Counted from the first letter of the stretch, positions 27,375 to 36,092 are shown. The stretch: DNA of 64,000 nucleotides from Streptomyces sp. NBC_01549 (GCF_026339955.1 NZ_JAPEPW010000002.1:1426001-1490000), one strand, 5' to 3'. Notes: generated from the letters alone by a model not told the origin. Made by a program: numbers and translations.

Positions 27375-27388
27375 GGGCCGAGGGGCCC
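27375..27388. promoter_or_regulatory. DosR/OsdR-like palindrome, proximal copy
   Basis: GGGCC-GAGG-GGCCC, 73 bp upstream of the CBS-BON start at 27461. Two sites spaced by 20 bp centre to centre would lie on the same face of the helix. Confidence 0.5.
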
Positions 27389-27460
27389 CTTTTCCACCCT
27401 TCCGTACCGGCGCAGGCTGGAAGCGGCAGGACCGCTCACCGACGACCATAGGGAGTCATC

Positions 27461-28114
27461 ATGTACGGCACCCCGCACATCGTCAGCGATGTGATGACCC
27501 ACACGGTCGCCTCCGTCGGCCGGTGGGCCTCGTTCAGGGTGATCGTCGGGATGATGCAGGACTGGCAGGTCAGCGCCTTGCCCGTGCTCGAAGGCGAGGG
27601 CCGGGTCGTCGGCGTGGTCTCGGAAGCCGACCTGCTGCCCACGGAGGAACTCCGGGACAGCCCCGAGGAGGGCTACGCACTGCTGCGCCGCCCCGCCGAC
27701 GTGGCGAAGGTCGGCGCACTGACCGCAGGGGATCTGATGTCCTCGCCCGCAATCACCGTCCGGGCGAACGCCATCCTGGCCGAGGCCGCGCGAATCATGG
27801 CTCGCGAAAGGGTCAAGCGGCTGCCCGTGGTCGACGAGACCGGTCTGCTGGAGGGCGTGATCAGCCGCGCCGACCTGCTCAAGGTCTTCCTGCGCGACGA
27901 CGAGGACATCGCCGAGGAGGTCCGGCGCGACATCGTGGCAAACCTCTTCCCCCTGTCGTCCTCGGTCATCCAGGTGGAGGTGCACGACGGAGTGGCCACC
28001 CTGACAGGCAAGGTCCGCGACTCCGCCCTGATCCCCGTGGCCGCTCGTCTGGTGCGGGCCGTAGAAGGAGTGGTGAACGTGGAGTGCGACCTCACCGACC
28101 ACTCAGCGCATTGA
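27461..28114 (+). CDS. CBS-CBS-BON protein
   Basis: A 217-residue protein starting MYGTPHIVSDVMTHTVASVG after AGGGAGTCATC. CBS 1 about 8-65 (VLEGEGRVVGVVSEADLLPT), CBS 2 about 85-140 (LMSSPAITVRANAILAEAAR, VKRLPVVDETGLLEGVISRA), BON about 150-212 (IQVEVHDGVATLTGKVRDS). In CBS 1 the usual FKDIVEWM-type helix is FRVIVGMMQ. Preceded by two palindromes; its stop codon overlaps the ATTGATCGCGATCAAT palindrome. Intact and convergent with the CBS gene at 28136-28999. Confidence 0.93.
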   Translation: MYGTPHIVSDVMTHTVASVGRWASFRVIVGMMQDWQVSALPVLEGEGRVVGVVSEADLLPTEELRDSPEEGYALLRRPADVAKVGALTAGDLMSSPAITVRANAILAEAARIMARERVKRLPVVDETGLLEGVISRADLLKVFLRDDEDIAEEVRRDIVANLFPLSSSVIQVEVHDGVATLTGKVRDSALIPVAARLVRAVEGVVNVECDLTDHSAH

Positions 28115-28125
28115 TCGCGATCAAT
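28110..28125. promoter_or_regulatory. Perfect 16-bp palindrome of FNR-box type
   Basis: ATTGATCGCGATCAAT matches the FNR consensus TTGAT-N4-ATCAA exactly. It sits between two convergent CBS genes and overlaps the stop codon of the left one, so a promoter role is doubtful. It could instead form a short hairpin at the ends of both transcripts. Confidence 0.4.
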
Positions 28126-28135
28126 GAACCCTGGG

Positions 28136-28999
28136 TCAGGCGGCGGTGAGGAGGTTCTTCACCTCGACGACATCGGCGATGTCTTCCACCTCCGCCACCA
28201 GCCGGGCCGTGGTGGCCGACGGCATCCGTCCCGTCAGCTCCACGATGCCGTCATGGACGGCTACCTCCACGGTGGCCCGGTCTCCCGGCTGGCAACAGGC
28301 CTCCATCCTGGCCTCGACCTCTGCCCGTATCCCTGCGTCGTCCCTGATGAGGGCCTGGAGCAGCGCGTCGCGGGGCACGACTCCGACCAAGCGGCCCAAG
28401 CCATCGGTGACCGGAAGCCGCTTGAGCCGGGACAGTGCGGCCAGCCAGGCGGCCTCGGCGACGGTCGCGCCCGGGAGCACCGTGACCGCGGGGCTCGTCA
28501 TCAGGTCGGCGGCCGTCTCGCCGCGGGCCTTGCTGTAGATCCGTCGCTCGCGCAGTCTTCCGATGCGTCCGGGCCGATGGCCGGAAGCCTCGAAGGCCAC
28601 CTTCGCCAGCAGGTCGGACTCCGAGACGACGCCGACCACGTGGCCCTCGCCGTCCACGACCGGGAGGGCGCCGACCTGCTCACGCGCCAGCAGACGGGCG
28701 ATGTCGCGGTACGGCAGGTCGTCGCGCAGGGAGGCAGCGGGTACGTCCATCACGTCCCTCACCAGCGGGACCCCGGCTTCGGGCGGCGAAGGTTGTCGCG
28801 AGGGCGAGGCAGCCGGGCGTGCGGTGCCGCGTGCAGGGGCCTGCTCTTCGGCATGTGCGTGTTCGGCCGCGGCTGTGGCCACGGCTCCCAGGTAGCGAAT
28901 CAGCATGTCCTGTCGGCCCGCCTCGCCGGGGCTCCAGGGTTGGGAGGGCAAGTCCTGCCGGGCCTCGGCCTCCGCGGAGAAGTTCTCATGGTCGTTCAC
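28136..28999 (-). CDS. CBS-CBS-BON protein, long N-terminal type
   Basis: A 287-residue protein with a GTG start at 28999 (VNDHENFSAEAEAR; GGAGG site). The first 85 residues are a linker with a helix WSPGEAGRQDMLIRYLGAVA and a proline-rich part. CBS 1 about 90-150 (DLPYRDIARLLAREQVGALP, VVGVVSESDLLAKVA), CBS 2 about 165-220 (LMTSPAVTVLPGATVAEAAW, LKRLPVTDGLGRLVGVVPRD), BON about 228-285 (VEVAVHDGIVELTGRMPSA). The palindrome at 29065 is 66 bp upstream. The decayed paralogue at 2818-3538 has the same layout. Intact. Confidence 0.93.
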   Translation of the reverse strand: MNDHENFSAEAEARQDLPSQPWSPGEAGRQDMLIRYLGAVATAAAEHAHAEEQAPARGTARPAASPSRQPSPPEAGVPLVRDVMDVPAASLRDDLPYRDIARLLAREQVGALPVVDGEGHVVGVVSESDLLAKVAFEASGHRPGRIGRLRERRIYSKARGETAADLMTSPAVTVLPGATVAEAAWLAALSRLKRLPVTDGLGRLVGVVPRDALLQALIRDDAGIRAEVEARMEACCQPGDRATVEVAVHDGIVELTGRMPSATTARLVAEVEDIADVVEVKNLLTAA

Positions 29000-29064
29000 G
29001 GCCGCCTCCGGACACCGTCGAGTTGCCTACCGTCCCAGTCTTTCGCTCTGGTCGCCGTTGCCAA

Positions 29065-29078
29065 GAGCCGAACGACCC
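29065..29078. promoter_or_regulatory. DosR/OsdR-like palindrome
   Basis: GAGCC-GAAC-GACCC, 66 bp upstream of the CBS-BON gene (minus) and 49 bp upstream of the V-ATPase-like remnant operon (plus). Confidence 0.45.
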
Positions 29079-29126
29079 TGATCGACGGCGTTACGGCCCT
29101 ATCCGGTGCGGGGCGGAAGGAGAACG

Positions 29127-29608
29127 GTGAGACTGAGAGAGCAGCCGGCCGGCAGGAGGCCGCCGGTGAGCCTGCGGGACTTCCTGGAGCGGTTCCGTCC
29201 GGTGGGGACGCCGGGAGCGTCCGCCATTGGCGTGCCCGCCGACCGTACGGCAGAACGGGCCGCGGAACTGGAGCCCGCCCTCGCACAGCTGACGGATGTG
29301 CAGCATCAGGCGGAACGGATCCGGGCCGCGGCGGACGCGGCGGCCCCAGCCTACGGCAGGACGCCGTGCGGCAGGCGGCAGAGCTCGTGGCGGCCGCCCG
29401 CGAGCGTGCTCCCGAGATCCGGCGACTGGCCGCGGAACCCGTCCTCCGGGAGGCGCGGCGGGAGGCGGAGGCCCTGCGCGTCGCCGCGGGCCGCGCCACT
29501 TCGGCCGTCCGGGAGCGGGCCGGGGAGCGCATGCCGGATCTGGTGGACCGTGCGGTGGCCGACGCGCTGCGACTGGCACGGGGCCCCGGCGAAGGCGAAG
29601 CGCCATGA
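29127..29608 (+). pseudogene. V-type ATPase stalk-like coiled-coil subunit, frameshifted
   Basis: GTG at 29127 (AAGGAG site) opens VRLREQPAGRRPPVSLRDFL, then ERAAELEPALAQLTDVQHQA and ERIRAAADAAAPAYG. A one-base shift at about 29355 leads to QDAVRQAAELVAAARERAPE, REARREAEALRVAAGRATSA and ADALRLARGPGEGEAP. This long Ala/Arg/Glu helix is typical for peripheral-stalk subunits (E/G type). The assignment rests mostly on the two following genes. Its stop overlaps the next ATG (ATGA), as in a tight operon. Confidence 0.5.
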
Positions 29609-29727
29609 GTGCCGGTTGGGTCGCCGGGGCGGTACGGGCCAAGGCCCTCGTCGGCCGCTACCCAGGTGCCGGTGGGGCGCGGAAGATCGCCGAATGTGGC
29701 ACGTTCGACGACGAGGGGCCGCCGTGA
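29605..29727 (+). pseudogene. V-type ATPase subunit C-like N-terminal remnant
   Basis: ATG at 29605 opens MSAGWVAGAVRAKALVGRYP, then GAGGARKIAECGTFDDEG and a stop, 40 residues. It resembles the start of the large V-ATPase subunit C/AC39-like proteins of some actinobacteria, of which about 300 residues are missing. Its TGA overlaps the GTG of the next frame (GTGA). Family assignment is tentative. Confidence 0.45.
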
Positions 29728-30097
29728 GCACGCACGGACGCCGGGTGCCGGTGGGACGGGCCGGGCGGTTGCGGCTTCGCTGCAACCTCGCCACCGCGCA
29801 GCGCGGAGCCGACCTGCTGGAACGCAAACTCCGGCTCCTGCTGGACCGGGAGCATGTGCAACGACGGGCTGCGGAGGATGCGGGTTCGGTGTGGCGGGAA
29901 GAACTGGCCGCCGCCGACACCTGGCTGCTCCGCGGAGTGCTGCTCGGCGGCGAACGAGCACTGGCCCAGGCGGTGCCCGTGGACCGAGCCTGCATCGACG
30001 TCGAATGGGCAGCGCTGATGGGCGTACGCCATCCTGCCGCCGTGGCCTGGACCGCCCCCGTCCGCTCCCCGGCGGAACAGATGCCGCCCCACACCAG
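29724..30097 (+). pseudogene. V-type ATPase subunit D, truncated
   Basis: GTG at 29724 opens VSTHGRRVPVGRAGRLRLRC, then NLATAQRGADLLERKLRLLL and DREHVQRRAAEDAGSVW, and LRGVLLGGERALAQAVPVDR. This is the N-terminal long helix of subunit D (central rotor shaft), normally about 200 residues. After about 110 residues it becomes antisense to the Hsp20 gene and runs on to a stop at 30185 without family resemblance, so the C-terminal helix is lost. With the two upstream frames it marks a decayed V-ATPase operon. Confidence 0.6.
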
Positions 30098-30520
30098 TCA
30101 GCTGCCGTGCTGGATCTCGACGTGCTTGGCCTCCGCCTTCTCGGCGCCCAGGCCGACGCTGACGGTGAGCATGCCGTCGGTGTAGTCGGCGGTGACGTCG
30201 TCCTCGTCGGCGCCCGGCGGCAGCGTCACGCTGCGGCTCATCGCGCCGTACCGGACCTCGCTGTGAGTCTTCGTGACGTCCTTCTCGGTGCGTTCGGCCT
30301 GGACGGTCAGCACCCCGTCACTGATGAGGACGTCGATGTCCTTGGGGGACATGCCCGGAAGTTCCGCTCGCATCACGTAGCGGCCGCCCTCCGTGTAGTC
30401 CTCGACGCGGACCGTGTACAGGTCACCCATCCTGGGCATCGCGAACCGGGCCGGAAGGTTCTCGAACCAGTCCGGCACCTCCGGGAACGCGAACCTCTGC
30501 TTGCGTGTCAGTGTGGCCAT
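30098..30520 (-). CDS. Hsp20 small heat-shock protein
   Basis: A 140-residue protein starting MATLTRKQRFAFPEVPDWFE; ATG at 30520 with GGAGGAGG. The alpha-crystallin domain covers about 40-135: YVMRAELPGMSPKDIDVLIS, DGVLTVQAERTEKDVTKTHS, GAMSRSVTLPPGADEDDVTA, DGMLTVSVGLGAEKAEAKHV. The C-terminal I-x-I anchor is replaced by VEIQHGS. An ATP-independent chaperone, cytoplasmic. A palindrome lies 73 bp upstream in the region shared with pncB. Intact, unlike the copy at 4740-5126. Confidence 0.93.
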   Translation of the reverse strand: MATLTRKQRFAFPEVPDWFENLPARFAMPRMGDLYTVRVEDYTEGGRYVMRAELPGMSPKDIDVLISDGVLTVQAERTEKDVTKTHSEVRYGAMSRSVTLPPGADEDDVTADYTDGMLTVSVGLGAEKAEAKHVEIQHGS

Positions 30521-30592
30521 CGCGGTGCCTCCTCCGCTGTTGTCCAGCCTGCCGGCACTTCCAGTCCAGCGCCCATGGGCTCGTACCGCTAA

Positions 30593-30606
30593 GGCCGAAC
30601 AGCCCA
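30593..30606. promoter_or_regulatory. DosR/OsdR-like palindrome
   Basis: AGGCC-GAAC-AGCCC in the divergent region of Hsp20 (73 bp from its ATG) and pncB (89 bp). A related but wider-spaced element, GGGTC-N6-GTCCC, follows at 30614-30629. Confidence 0.45.
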
Positions 30607-30694
30607 TGCCAGGGGTCCCAGAAGTCCCTTTCCTCCTGCGCGTGCGCGGTCAGACTGGTGAGAGAAGGGACGACCACATTCGGCGGCGATCATC

Positions 30695-32089
30695 ATGTCC
30701 GACGTCACGACCACCGATCTCTACGAAGTGACCATGGCCCTGTCCTACCTCCGGGAGGACATGTGGGCCCCGTCCACCTTCAGCCTCTTCGTCCGCGACC
30801 TCCCGCCCGGCCGGGGCTTCCTGGTCGCCGCAGGACTGGAGCCCGCCCTGGACTTTCTTGCCGACTACCGCGTGGAGCGGGAGGACGTCGAGGAGTTCGC
30901 GGCCGCCCTGCACCGTCCGGTACGGGACCTCGAACCGCTCCTCGGCCTCGCCTTCGAAGGCGAGGTGCGCGCCGTGCCGGAGGGCCGTACGGTGTTCGCC
31001 GAGGAGCCGCTGCTGGAGGTGACCGCCCCGCTGCCACAGGCCCAGCTGGTCGAGACGTACCTGCTGAACCAGGTCTGCCACCAGACGGTGGTGGCGTCCA
31101 AGGCTGCACGCTGCGTCCTAGCCGCCGCCGGGCGGCCCGTGGTGGACTTCTCGCTGCGCCGCACGCACGGCCCCGGGGCCGGATACCAAGCGGCCCGGCT
31201 GGGCGTCCTGGTCGGCTTCGCCGGCACCAGCAACGTCGCCGCCGCCACCGCGCTGGCCGTGCCGGCCTCGGGCACCATGGCCCATTCGTACATCGAGGCG
31301 TTCCCCGGCGAGGAGGAAGCGTTCCACGCCTTCGCACGCAGTCACCCCGGCCCGGTCACCTTCCTCGTCGACACCTACGACACCGAGGAAGGCGTGCGGA
31401 TCGCGGCGCGGGTGCTGAGAGACCTGGGGCACGGTCCCGGCTGCGCGATCCGGCTGGACAGCGGAGACCTCGACGCACTCTCGCGCCGGGCACGCGCCAT
31501 TCTGGACGCCGCGGGGCTGACCGACGTACGGATCGTGGCCAGCGGCGGACTCGACGAGTACGGCGTCGCCCGGCTGGTGCGCGCCGGTGCCCCGATCGAC
31601 GTGTACGCCGTGGGCACGCGTGTGGGCGTGGCCGCGGACGCCCCGTACCTGGACGCGGCGTACAAGCTCGTCGAGTACGACGGCCGCCCGGTCATGAAGC
31701 TGTCCTCGGCGAAGGTCACGGCACCGGGCCGCAAGCAGGTCTTCCGCCGCGCCGGGAAGCCCGACGTCATCGCCCTGTGGCGAGAGGAACCGCCGGACTC
31801 GGCACGGCCGCTGCTGCGCACGGTGATGCGCGGTGGCCGTCGGACGGGGCCGCCGGACCGCTGGCAGGACGCCCGCGACCGGTTCCGCGGGGACATCGCC
31901 GATCTGCCCGGCCCGACGCTCCGGATCGAGGACCCCGAACCGGTCCTACCGGTTTGGTCCCAGGCTCTGCAGAAGCTGACAGCCACAGTACGTGCGAGCA
32001 TCGAAGCACGGTTCCGCCCGGACCACCTCGCCGCTCCCTCCGGCACGGCTGCCTCCCACTCCTCGACGTTGTCGGCCGGCGCACCATGA
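30695..32089 (+). CDS. pncB: Nicotinate phosphoribosyltransferase
   Basis: A 464-residue enzyme of NAD salvage: nicotinate + PRPP + ATP to nicotinate mononucleotide. Family blocks: TTDLYEVTMALSYLRE at the start, FLVAAGLEPALDFL, TYLLNQVCHQTVVASKAAR, VDFSLRRTHGPGAGYQAARL, GTMAHSYIEAFPGEEEAFHA (with the catalytic His), FLVDTYDT, CAIRLDSGDL, VASGGLDEYGVARLV and VGTRVGVAADAPYLD. Length and order are normal. M. tuberculosis has a DosR-controlled copy, pncB2 (Rv0573c), which fits the setting. The ribosome site is weak. Intact. Confidence 0.95.
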   Translation: MSDVTTTDLYEVTMALSYLREDMWAPSTFSLFVRDLPPGRGFLVAAGLEPALDFLADYRVEREDVEEFAAALHRPVRDLEPLLGLAFEGEVRAVPEGRTVFAEEPLLEVTAPLPQAQLVETYLLNQVCHQTVVASKAARCVLAAAGRPVVDFSLRRTHGPGAGYQAARLGVLVGFAGTSNVAAATALAVPASGTMAHSYIEAFPGEEEAFHAFARSHPGPVTFLVDTYDTEEGVRIAARVLRDLGHGPGCAIRLDSGDLDALSRRARAILDAAGLTDVRIVASGGLDEYGVARLVRAGAPIDVYAVGTRVGVAADAPYLDAAYKLVEYDGRPVMKLSSAKVTAPGRKQVFRRAGKPDVIALWREEPPDSARPLLRTVMRGGRRTGPPDRWQDARDRFRGDIADLPGPTLRIEDPEPVLPVWSQALQKLTATVRASIEARFRPDHLAAPSGTAASHSSTLSAGAP

Positions 32090-32165
32090 GGGGCCCGGCG
32101 GTGGGGCCGACGGGGACGAGGCGAGGACCAATGGCCCCCGGAACCCTGACCGCGCCAGGTCTTCC

Positions 32166-32474
32166 ATGAGATCGGCGGCGCTGCTCCGCGCCACCACAGG
32201 GAGGAGGCGAGCGAGACAGCAGGAGGCCCGCCGGTTGCTCTCCGAGACCGTGGCCAGCCGCCAGGCCCGCTACCCAGAGGTGGACCTGCGCCACGAACTG
32301 CTCGTCGGGCATCCCGTGCAGGTGCTCACCGACGCCTCGGCCCACGCGCTGGGCCTGGTGGTGGGGACCCGGGGTCACGGAGGATTCACCGGCATGTTGC
32401 TGGGCGCGGTCAGCCAGGGCGTACTGCACTATGCCCGCTGCCCTGTCATCGCCGTTCCGTCGAGGCCGGAGTGA
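32166..32474 (+). pseudogene. USP fragment, C-terminal half-domain
   Basis: From ATG 32166 the 102-residue frame reads ARRLLSETVASRQARYPEVD, HELLVGHPVQVLTDASAHAL and GTRGHGGFTGMLLGAVSQGV, ending HYARCPVIAVPSRPE. This is the second half of a USP domain with its ATP loop; the first strand and helix (VVGVDGS region) are missing and there is no ribosome site. It could be translated as a fragment, but I take it for the 3' end of a truncated tandem USP gene. A weak palindrome (AGGAC-CAAT-GGCCC, 32124-32137) lies just upstream. Confidence 0.75.
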
Positions 32475-32674
32475 GAAGTCCCGAGCGGGCGGCGGGCAGG
32501 AGGCGCGGGAAGCCCATTCGGCCCCACTCAGGGTCCAGACGGCCCCTGCCCCGCGACGGTCCGCGCGCACATGCTGGAAACGGGATTCGAGGAGGAGCCC
32601 TCGGCCTGTCGTCCGAGCAAGGGCGGGGTCTCCCTGGCCGAGGTCGGCACACCCTGCCGCGAAGGGAAGCCACG

Positions 32675-33664
32675 GTGACTGCACAACCCCTGGACGTGAA
32701 CACCGTCTCCGCGCTCGTGGCGGAGTCCGCGGCAGCACCCTCGCTGCACAACGCGCAGCCCTGGAGATTCCGCTTCCTGCGCGACAGCGCCGTCCTACGC
32801 CTGTACGGCGACCTGGAGCGATCACTGCCGCGCACCGACCCGGACAAGCGAGGCCTGCATCTCGGCTGCGGCGCCGCGCTCTTCAACTTGCGAGTGGCCG
32901 CCGCTGCGACGGGGCTGGCGCCAGTCGTGCGACTGCTGCCCGACCCGGGCGATGCGAAGTTGCTCGCCGAGGTGGGCCTGCGCGGCTCCGCGCCACCCGA
33001 CGAGACGCTCGCGCGACTGCACCCGGCGATTTCCCGCCGTCACTCCAGCCGTCTCCCCTTCCGCGACGAGGAGATCCCGGTCGCCGTGGCGGAGCGGCTG
33101 TGCGACGCGGCCCAGGCCGAGGGCGCCCAGCTGTTGTTCCCCGGCGCCTGGCACGTGAGGTCGATTTTGGAACTGGTGCAGGACGCTGAGGGCCGGGAGG
33201 CGCTGGACCCAGGTGTCCTCGCTGAGACGGCGCAGTGGGCGCGGACGGAACCGCCGGGCACCGTGGCGGCACCCGATGGCATCCCTGCCGAGGCGTTCGG
33301 CCCTCGCCAACGTGGTACCGCAGCCCCCGTGCGCGACTTCGCCGCCGGCCGTCCGATGCCGGGGCGTGGCTGGGCGAACTTCGAGAAGAACCCTCACATC
33401 GCTCTGCTGGGCACGGCCCGCGACGGGTCCGCGGACTGGCTGCGCGCAGGTCAGGCACTGGAGCGGGTCCTGCTCCAGGCCACCGCGGACGGGCTGGTCG
33501 CGTCGGTGACCTCCCAGCCCCTGGAGTGGCCGGAACTCCGGTGGACGGCTCGCGACCCCCTCTCGGGCATGGCCCACGTGCAGATGGTGCTCCGGCTCGG
33601 CTACGGCCCCGAAGGCCACCCGAGCCCGCGGCGACCGGTGGCCGAACTGCTCGACATCGTCTGA
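32675..33664 (+). CDS. Acg-type nitroreductase family protein
   Basis: A 329-residue protein starting at GTG 32675 (GAAGGGA): VTAQPLDVNTVSALVAESAA, APSLHNAQPWRFRFL (flavin region), LYGDLERSLPRTDPDKRGLH, GCGAALFNLRVAAAATGLAP, LARLHPAISRRHSSRLPF, NPHIALLGTARDGSADWLRA, GQALERVLLQATADGLVASV and RLGYGPEGHPSPRRPVAELL. This matches the Acg family (Rv2032/Acg of M. tuberculosis, DosR-regulated), two-lobed nitroreductase-like proteins that bind FMN and may lack classical activity. A degraded second copy lies at 42780-43100. Intact. Confidence 0.92.
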   Translation: MTAQPLDVNTVSALVAESAAAPSLHNAQPWRFRFLRDSAVLRLYGDLERSLPRTDPDKRGLHLGCGAALFNLRVAAAATGLAPVVRLLPDPGDAKLLAEVGLRGSAPPDETLARLHPAISRRHSSRLPFRDEEIPVAVAERLCDAAQAEGAQLLFPGAWHVRSILELVQDAEGREALDPGVLAETAQWARTEPPGTVAAPDGIPAEAFGPRQRGTAAPVRDFAAGRPMPGRGWANFEKNPHIALLGTARDGSADWLRAGQALERVLLQATADGLVASVTSQPLEWPELRWTARDPLSGMAHVQMVLRLGYGPEGHPSPRRPVAELLDIV

Positions 33665-33802
33665 GGCAGGGCGTGTCGGCGGCTCCGCATGGCATGAAGG
33701 AAGCGGGGAGGGAGAATCGGCCATGGGACACCATCCTGGCACTCGCGTAGCAGCGAATCCGAATCCGTGCACGGCCACAACCCGGCTGCGAGGAGTAGTC
33801 GC

Positions 33803-34261
33803 ATGAAGGTGTCCGAGGTGATGACCGCTCCGCCGATATCCGTCGCGCCTCACGTCTCCCTGCTCGAGGTGATCCGGCGGATGACCGAGTCCGCCGTCGG
33901 CTCCGTCCTCGTTGTCGAGGACGGAGTGCTGCGCGGCATCGTCACCGACCGCGACCTCGCCATACGCGGCGTGGGCGGAGGGCTGGACCGGGAGACGCGA
34001 GTGGACGCGGTGATGTCGGCACGGGTGGTCACCGTCGACGCGGGCGACGACCTCCAGGTGGCCTACCGGACGTTCCGCCGCACCGGCGTTCGCCGCCTTC
34101 CTGTCCTCGACGGTGGCCGCGTGGTGGGGGTGCTGACGATCGACGACCTGTTCCTGGACGTCTTCCGTCGGCTGGCCGACCTCCTCGGACCCATCGCCTG
34201 GAGCATGCTCCAGGAGCCGCCCGGGCGGCCCTCGGCGGCTGGAGCCCGGTATGAGCCCTGA
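33803..34261 (+). CDS. CBS-domain pair protein, Hrp1-like
   Basis: A 152-residue protein from ATG 33803 (GAGGAG): MKVSEVMTAPPISVAPHVSL, VLVVEDGVLRGIVTDRDLAI, VMSARVVTVDAGDDLQVAYR and LPVLDGGRVVGVLTIDDLF. Two CBS domains (about 5-60 and 72-130) and no BON; size and layout match Hrp1/Rv2626c of the M. tuberculosis DosR regulon, except that Hrp1 carries a zinc-binding tail not seen here. The GIVTDRDLA motif is typical of adenine-nucleotide-binding CBS modules. Intact. Confidence 0.9.
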   Translation: MKVSEVMTAPPISVAPHVSLLEVIRRMTESAVGSVLVVEDGVLRGIVTDRDLAIRGVGGGLDRETRVDAVMSARVVTVDAGDDLQVAYRTFRRTGVRRLPVLDGGRVVGVLTIDDLFLDVFRRLADLLGPIAWSMLQEPPGRPSAAGARYEP

Positions 34262-34340
34262 ACCGGCCGAGCGGGGAGCGATCTCCCATCACGCGCCCCG
34301 GCCGACCGAGCTGTGTGACGGCGGGCCACCGACTGATGTC

Positions 34341-35433
34341 ATGGCTTCGACCACCGGCCCGCCCCGGGACCAGCCCGGCGCCCCCTGCCCGTCCATCCCG
34401 TCCCTGGCCGTCTCGGACGTCTTCACCGCCCTGGACGCTTCCCCGCGCGGCCTCACGTCGGCTGAGGCCGCCGCACGGCAGACCCGCTACGGCCCCAACG
34501 AGCTGCCCGGCGTGGGCCGCGGGCATGTGTGGATGCGGCTGATCGCGCAGTTCACCGACCTTTTCGCGGTGGTACTGCTCGTCTCCTCGGCGATCACCTT
34601 CCTCGCGTACGCCCTGGAGCAGCCCCGAGATCCGGCAACACTCCAACTGGCCCTGGCGATCCTCGGCGTGGTCCTCCTGAACGCTGGCATCGGTTTCGCG
34701 CAGGAGTACTCCGCCGAGCGCACGGCGGAGTCCCTGCAAGCGATGGTGCCGCACACCTGCCGGGTGCTGCGGGACGGTGAACCGCGGGAACTGCCCGCTC
34801 GGGATCTGGTTCCCGGCGATGTCGTGCTTCTGGAGGCCGGGGACGCGGTGTCGGCCGACTGCCGGCTGGTCGAGGCACACGAAGTCGCCGTCAACAACGC
34901 GGCACTCACGGGCGAGAGTGACGCCGTCCCGCGGGTCGCCGGACCGATTCCGGCGGTGCCCACGCTGGAGGCACGCAACTGCGTGTTCATGGGCACCGAC
35001 GTGGTCGCGGGCACGGGCAAGGCGGTCGTGTCCGCCACCGGGACGGCCACCGAGTTCGGGAGGATCTTCCGGCTCACCGTACGCGGACTTCACCAGGGAC
35101 AACCCCGTCTACCGGGAGGCGATCACCATGGTCCAGGCCGGCATCGTCGTCAGCCAGTTCTTCAACGCCCTCGCGGTGCGCACCGACCGGCAGAGCGTCT
35201 TCCGGGCAGGTCTGCTGTCCAACCCCTGGCTGATCGGCGCCGGTTGCGTCGGCATCGCACTGATGGCCGCCATCAGTTACGCGCCTCCGCTCCAGGCGAT
35301 CTTCAACACCGCGCCGCTGGCCCCCGCCGACTGGGCGGTTCTCGCCGGGTTCGGGGCATTGTTGCTGGCCGCCGAGGAAGCCCGTAAGTGGGTGCTGCGG
35401 CACCGGAGCGGGGCCCCGAAGGGAGGAACATGA
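34341..35433 (+). pseudogene. CtpF-like cation P-type ATPase with central deletion
   Basis: The N-terminal part reads LTSAEAAARQTRYGPNELPG, LIAQFTDLFAVVLLVSSAIT, IGFAQEYSAERTAESLQAMV, LVPGDVVLLEAGDAVSADCR and VNNAALTGESDAVPRVAG (the TGES actuator loop). After GTATEFGRIFRLT, at about 35080, it jumps frame and position to DFTRDNPVYREAITMVQAGI and VSQFFNALAVRTDRQSVFRA, the last membrane helices. The DKTGT phosphorylation site, the nucleotide domain and several helices are gone (about 500 residues). The stop overlaps the TrkA ATG. CtpF (Rv1997) is a DosR-regulon pump. Confidence 0.88.
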
Positions 35434-36092
35434 TGAGAGTGGTCATCGTGGGCTGCGGCCGGGTCGGTGCCACCCTCGCGGCACAGCTTGTGACCGAAGG
35501 CCACGACGTACGTCTCGTCGACCGGCGGCCCAAGGCACGCAGGCGTCTGCCGCCGGCCTTCCCCGGCACCTTCCACGTGGGCAACGGCTTCAACCGCCCC
35601 GTGCTGGAAGCGGCCGGGATCGTCCACGCGGACGCGTGCGTCGCGGTCACGTCGGGAGACAACAGCAACATCGTGAGTGCCCGGACGGCCAAGGAGACGT
35701 ACCGGGTTCCGGTCGTCCTCGCCCGTATCCACGACCCGAGCCGCGCCGACATCTACCGGGACCTGGGCATCCCGACGATCTCCAGCGTCCGCTGGGCCGT
35801 CAGCCGCATCCACCAGATGCTGCTGCACCGCCACCTCACCCCGGAACTCTCCTTCGGCAACGGCGAGACACTCCTGATCCGCTCCCAACTGCCCGCCTAT
35901 CTCACCGGACGGCAGCTGACCGCATTCGATGTCGAGGGGGAGATCCATGTCGTGGAGATCACCCGCGCCGGACGCTCGCTGCTGCCCGCCCATGGTGTCC
36001 TCGCCGAACCCGGCGACCTGGTCACCTTCGCCGTCGCAGCGACCGCACTGGGCCGTCTGCGGGGCTTCCTCGACAAGGAGCTGGGAACGTGA
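35430..36092 (+). CDS. TrkA-type potassium channel regulator, subunit 1
   Basis: A 220-residue RCK protein: Rossmann start MRVVIVGCGRVGATLAAQLV, the acidic strand end VRLVDRR, GNGFNRPVLEAAGIVHADAC, VAVTSGDNSNIVSARTAKE, then a TrkA-C domain (about 140-218: GNGETLLIRSQLPAYLTGRQ, GVLAEPGDLVTFAVA). It binds NAD(H) or ATP and gates a K+ channel or transporter at the inner membrane. ATG at 35430 overlaps the TGA of the ATPase remnant (ATGA), with GGGAGGA before it. The next trkA overlaps it by four bases; the two very likely form a heteromeric regulator. No channel subunit is near. Confidence 0.92.
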   Translation: MMRVVIVGCGRVGATLAAQLVTEGHDVRLVDRRPKARRRLPPAFPGTFHVGNGFNRPVLEAAGIVHADACVAVTSGDNSNIVSARTAKETYRVPVVLARIHDPSRADIYRDLGIPTISSVRWAVSRIHQMLLHRHLTPELSFGNGETLLIRSQLPAYLTGRQLTAFDVEGEIHVVEITRAGRSLLPAHGVLAEPGDLVTFAVAATALGRLRGFLDKELGT

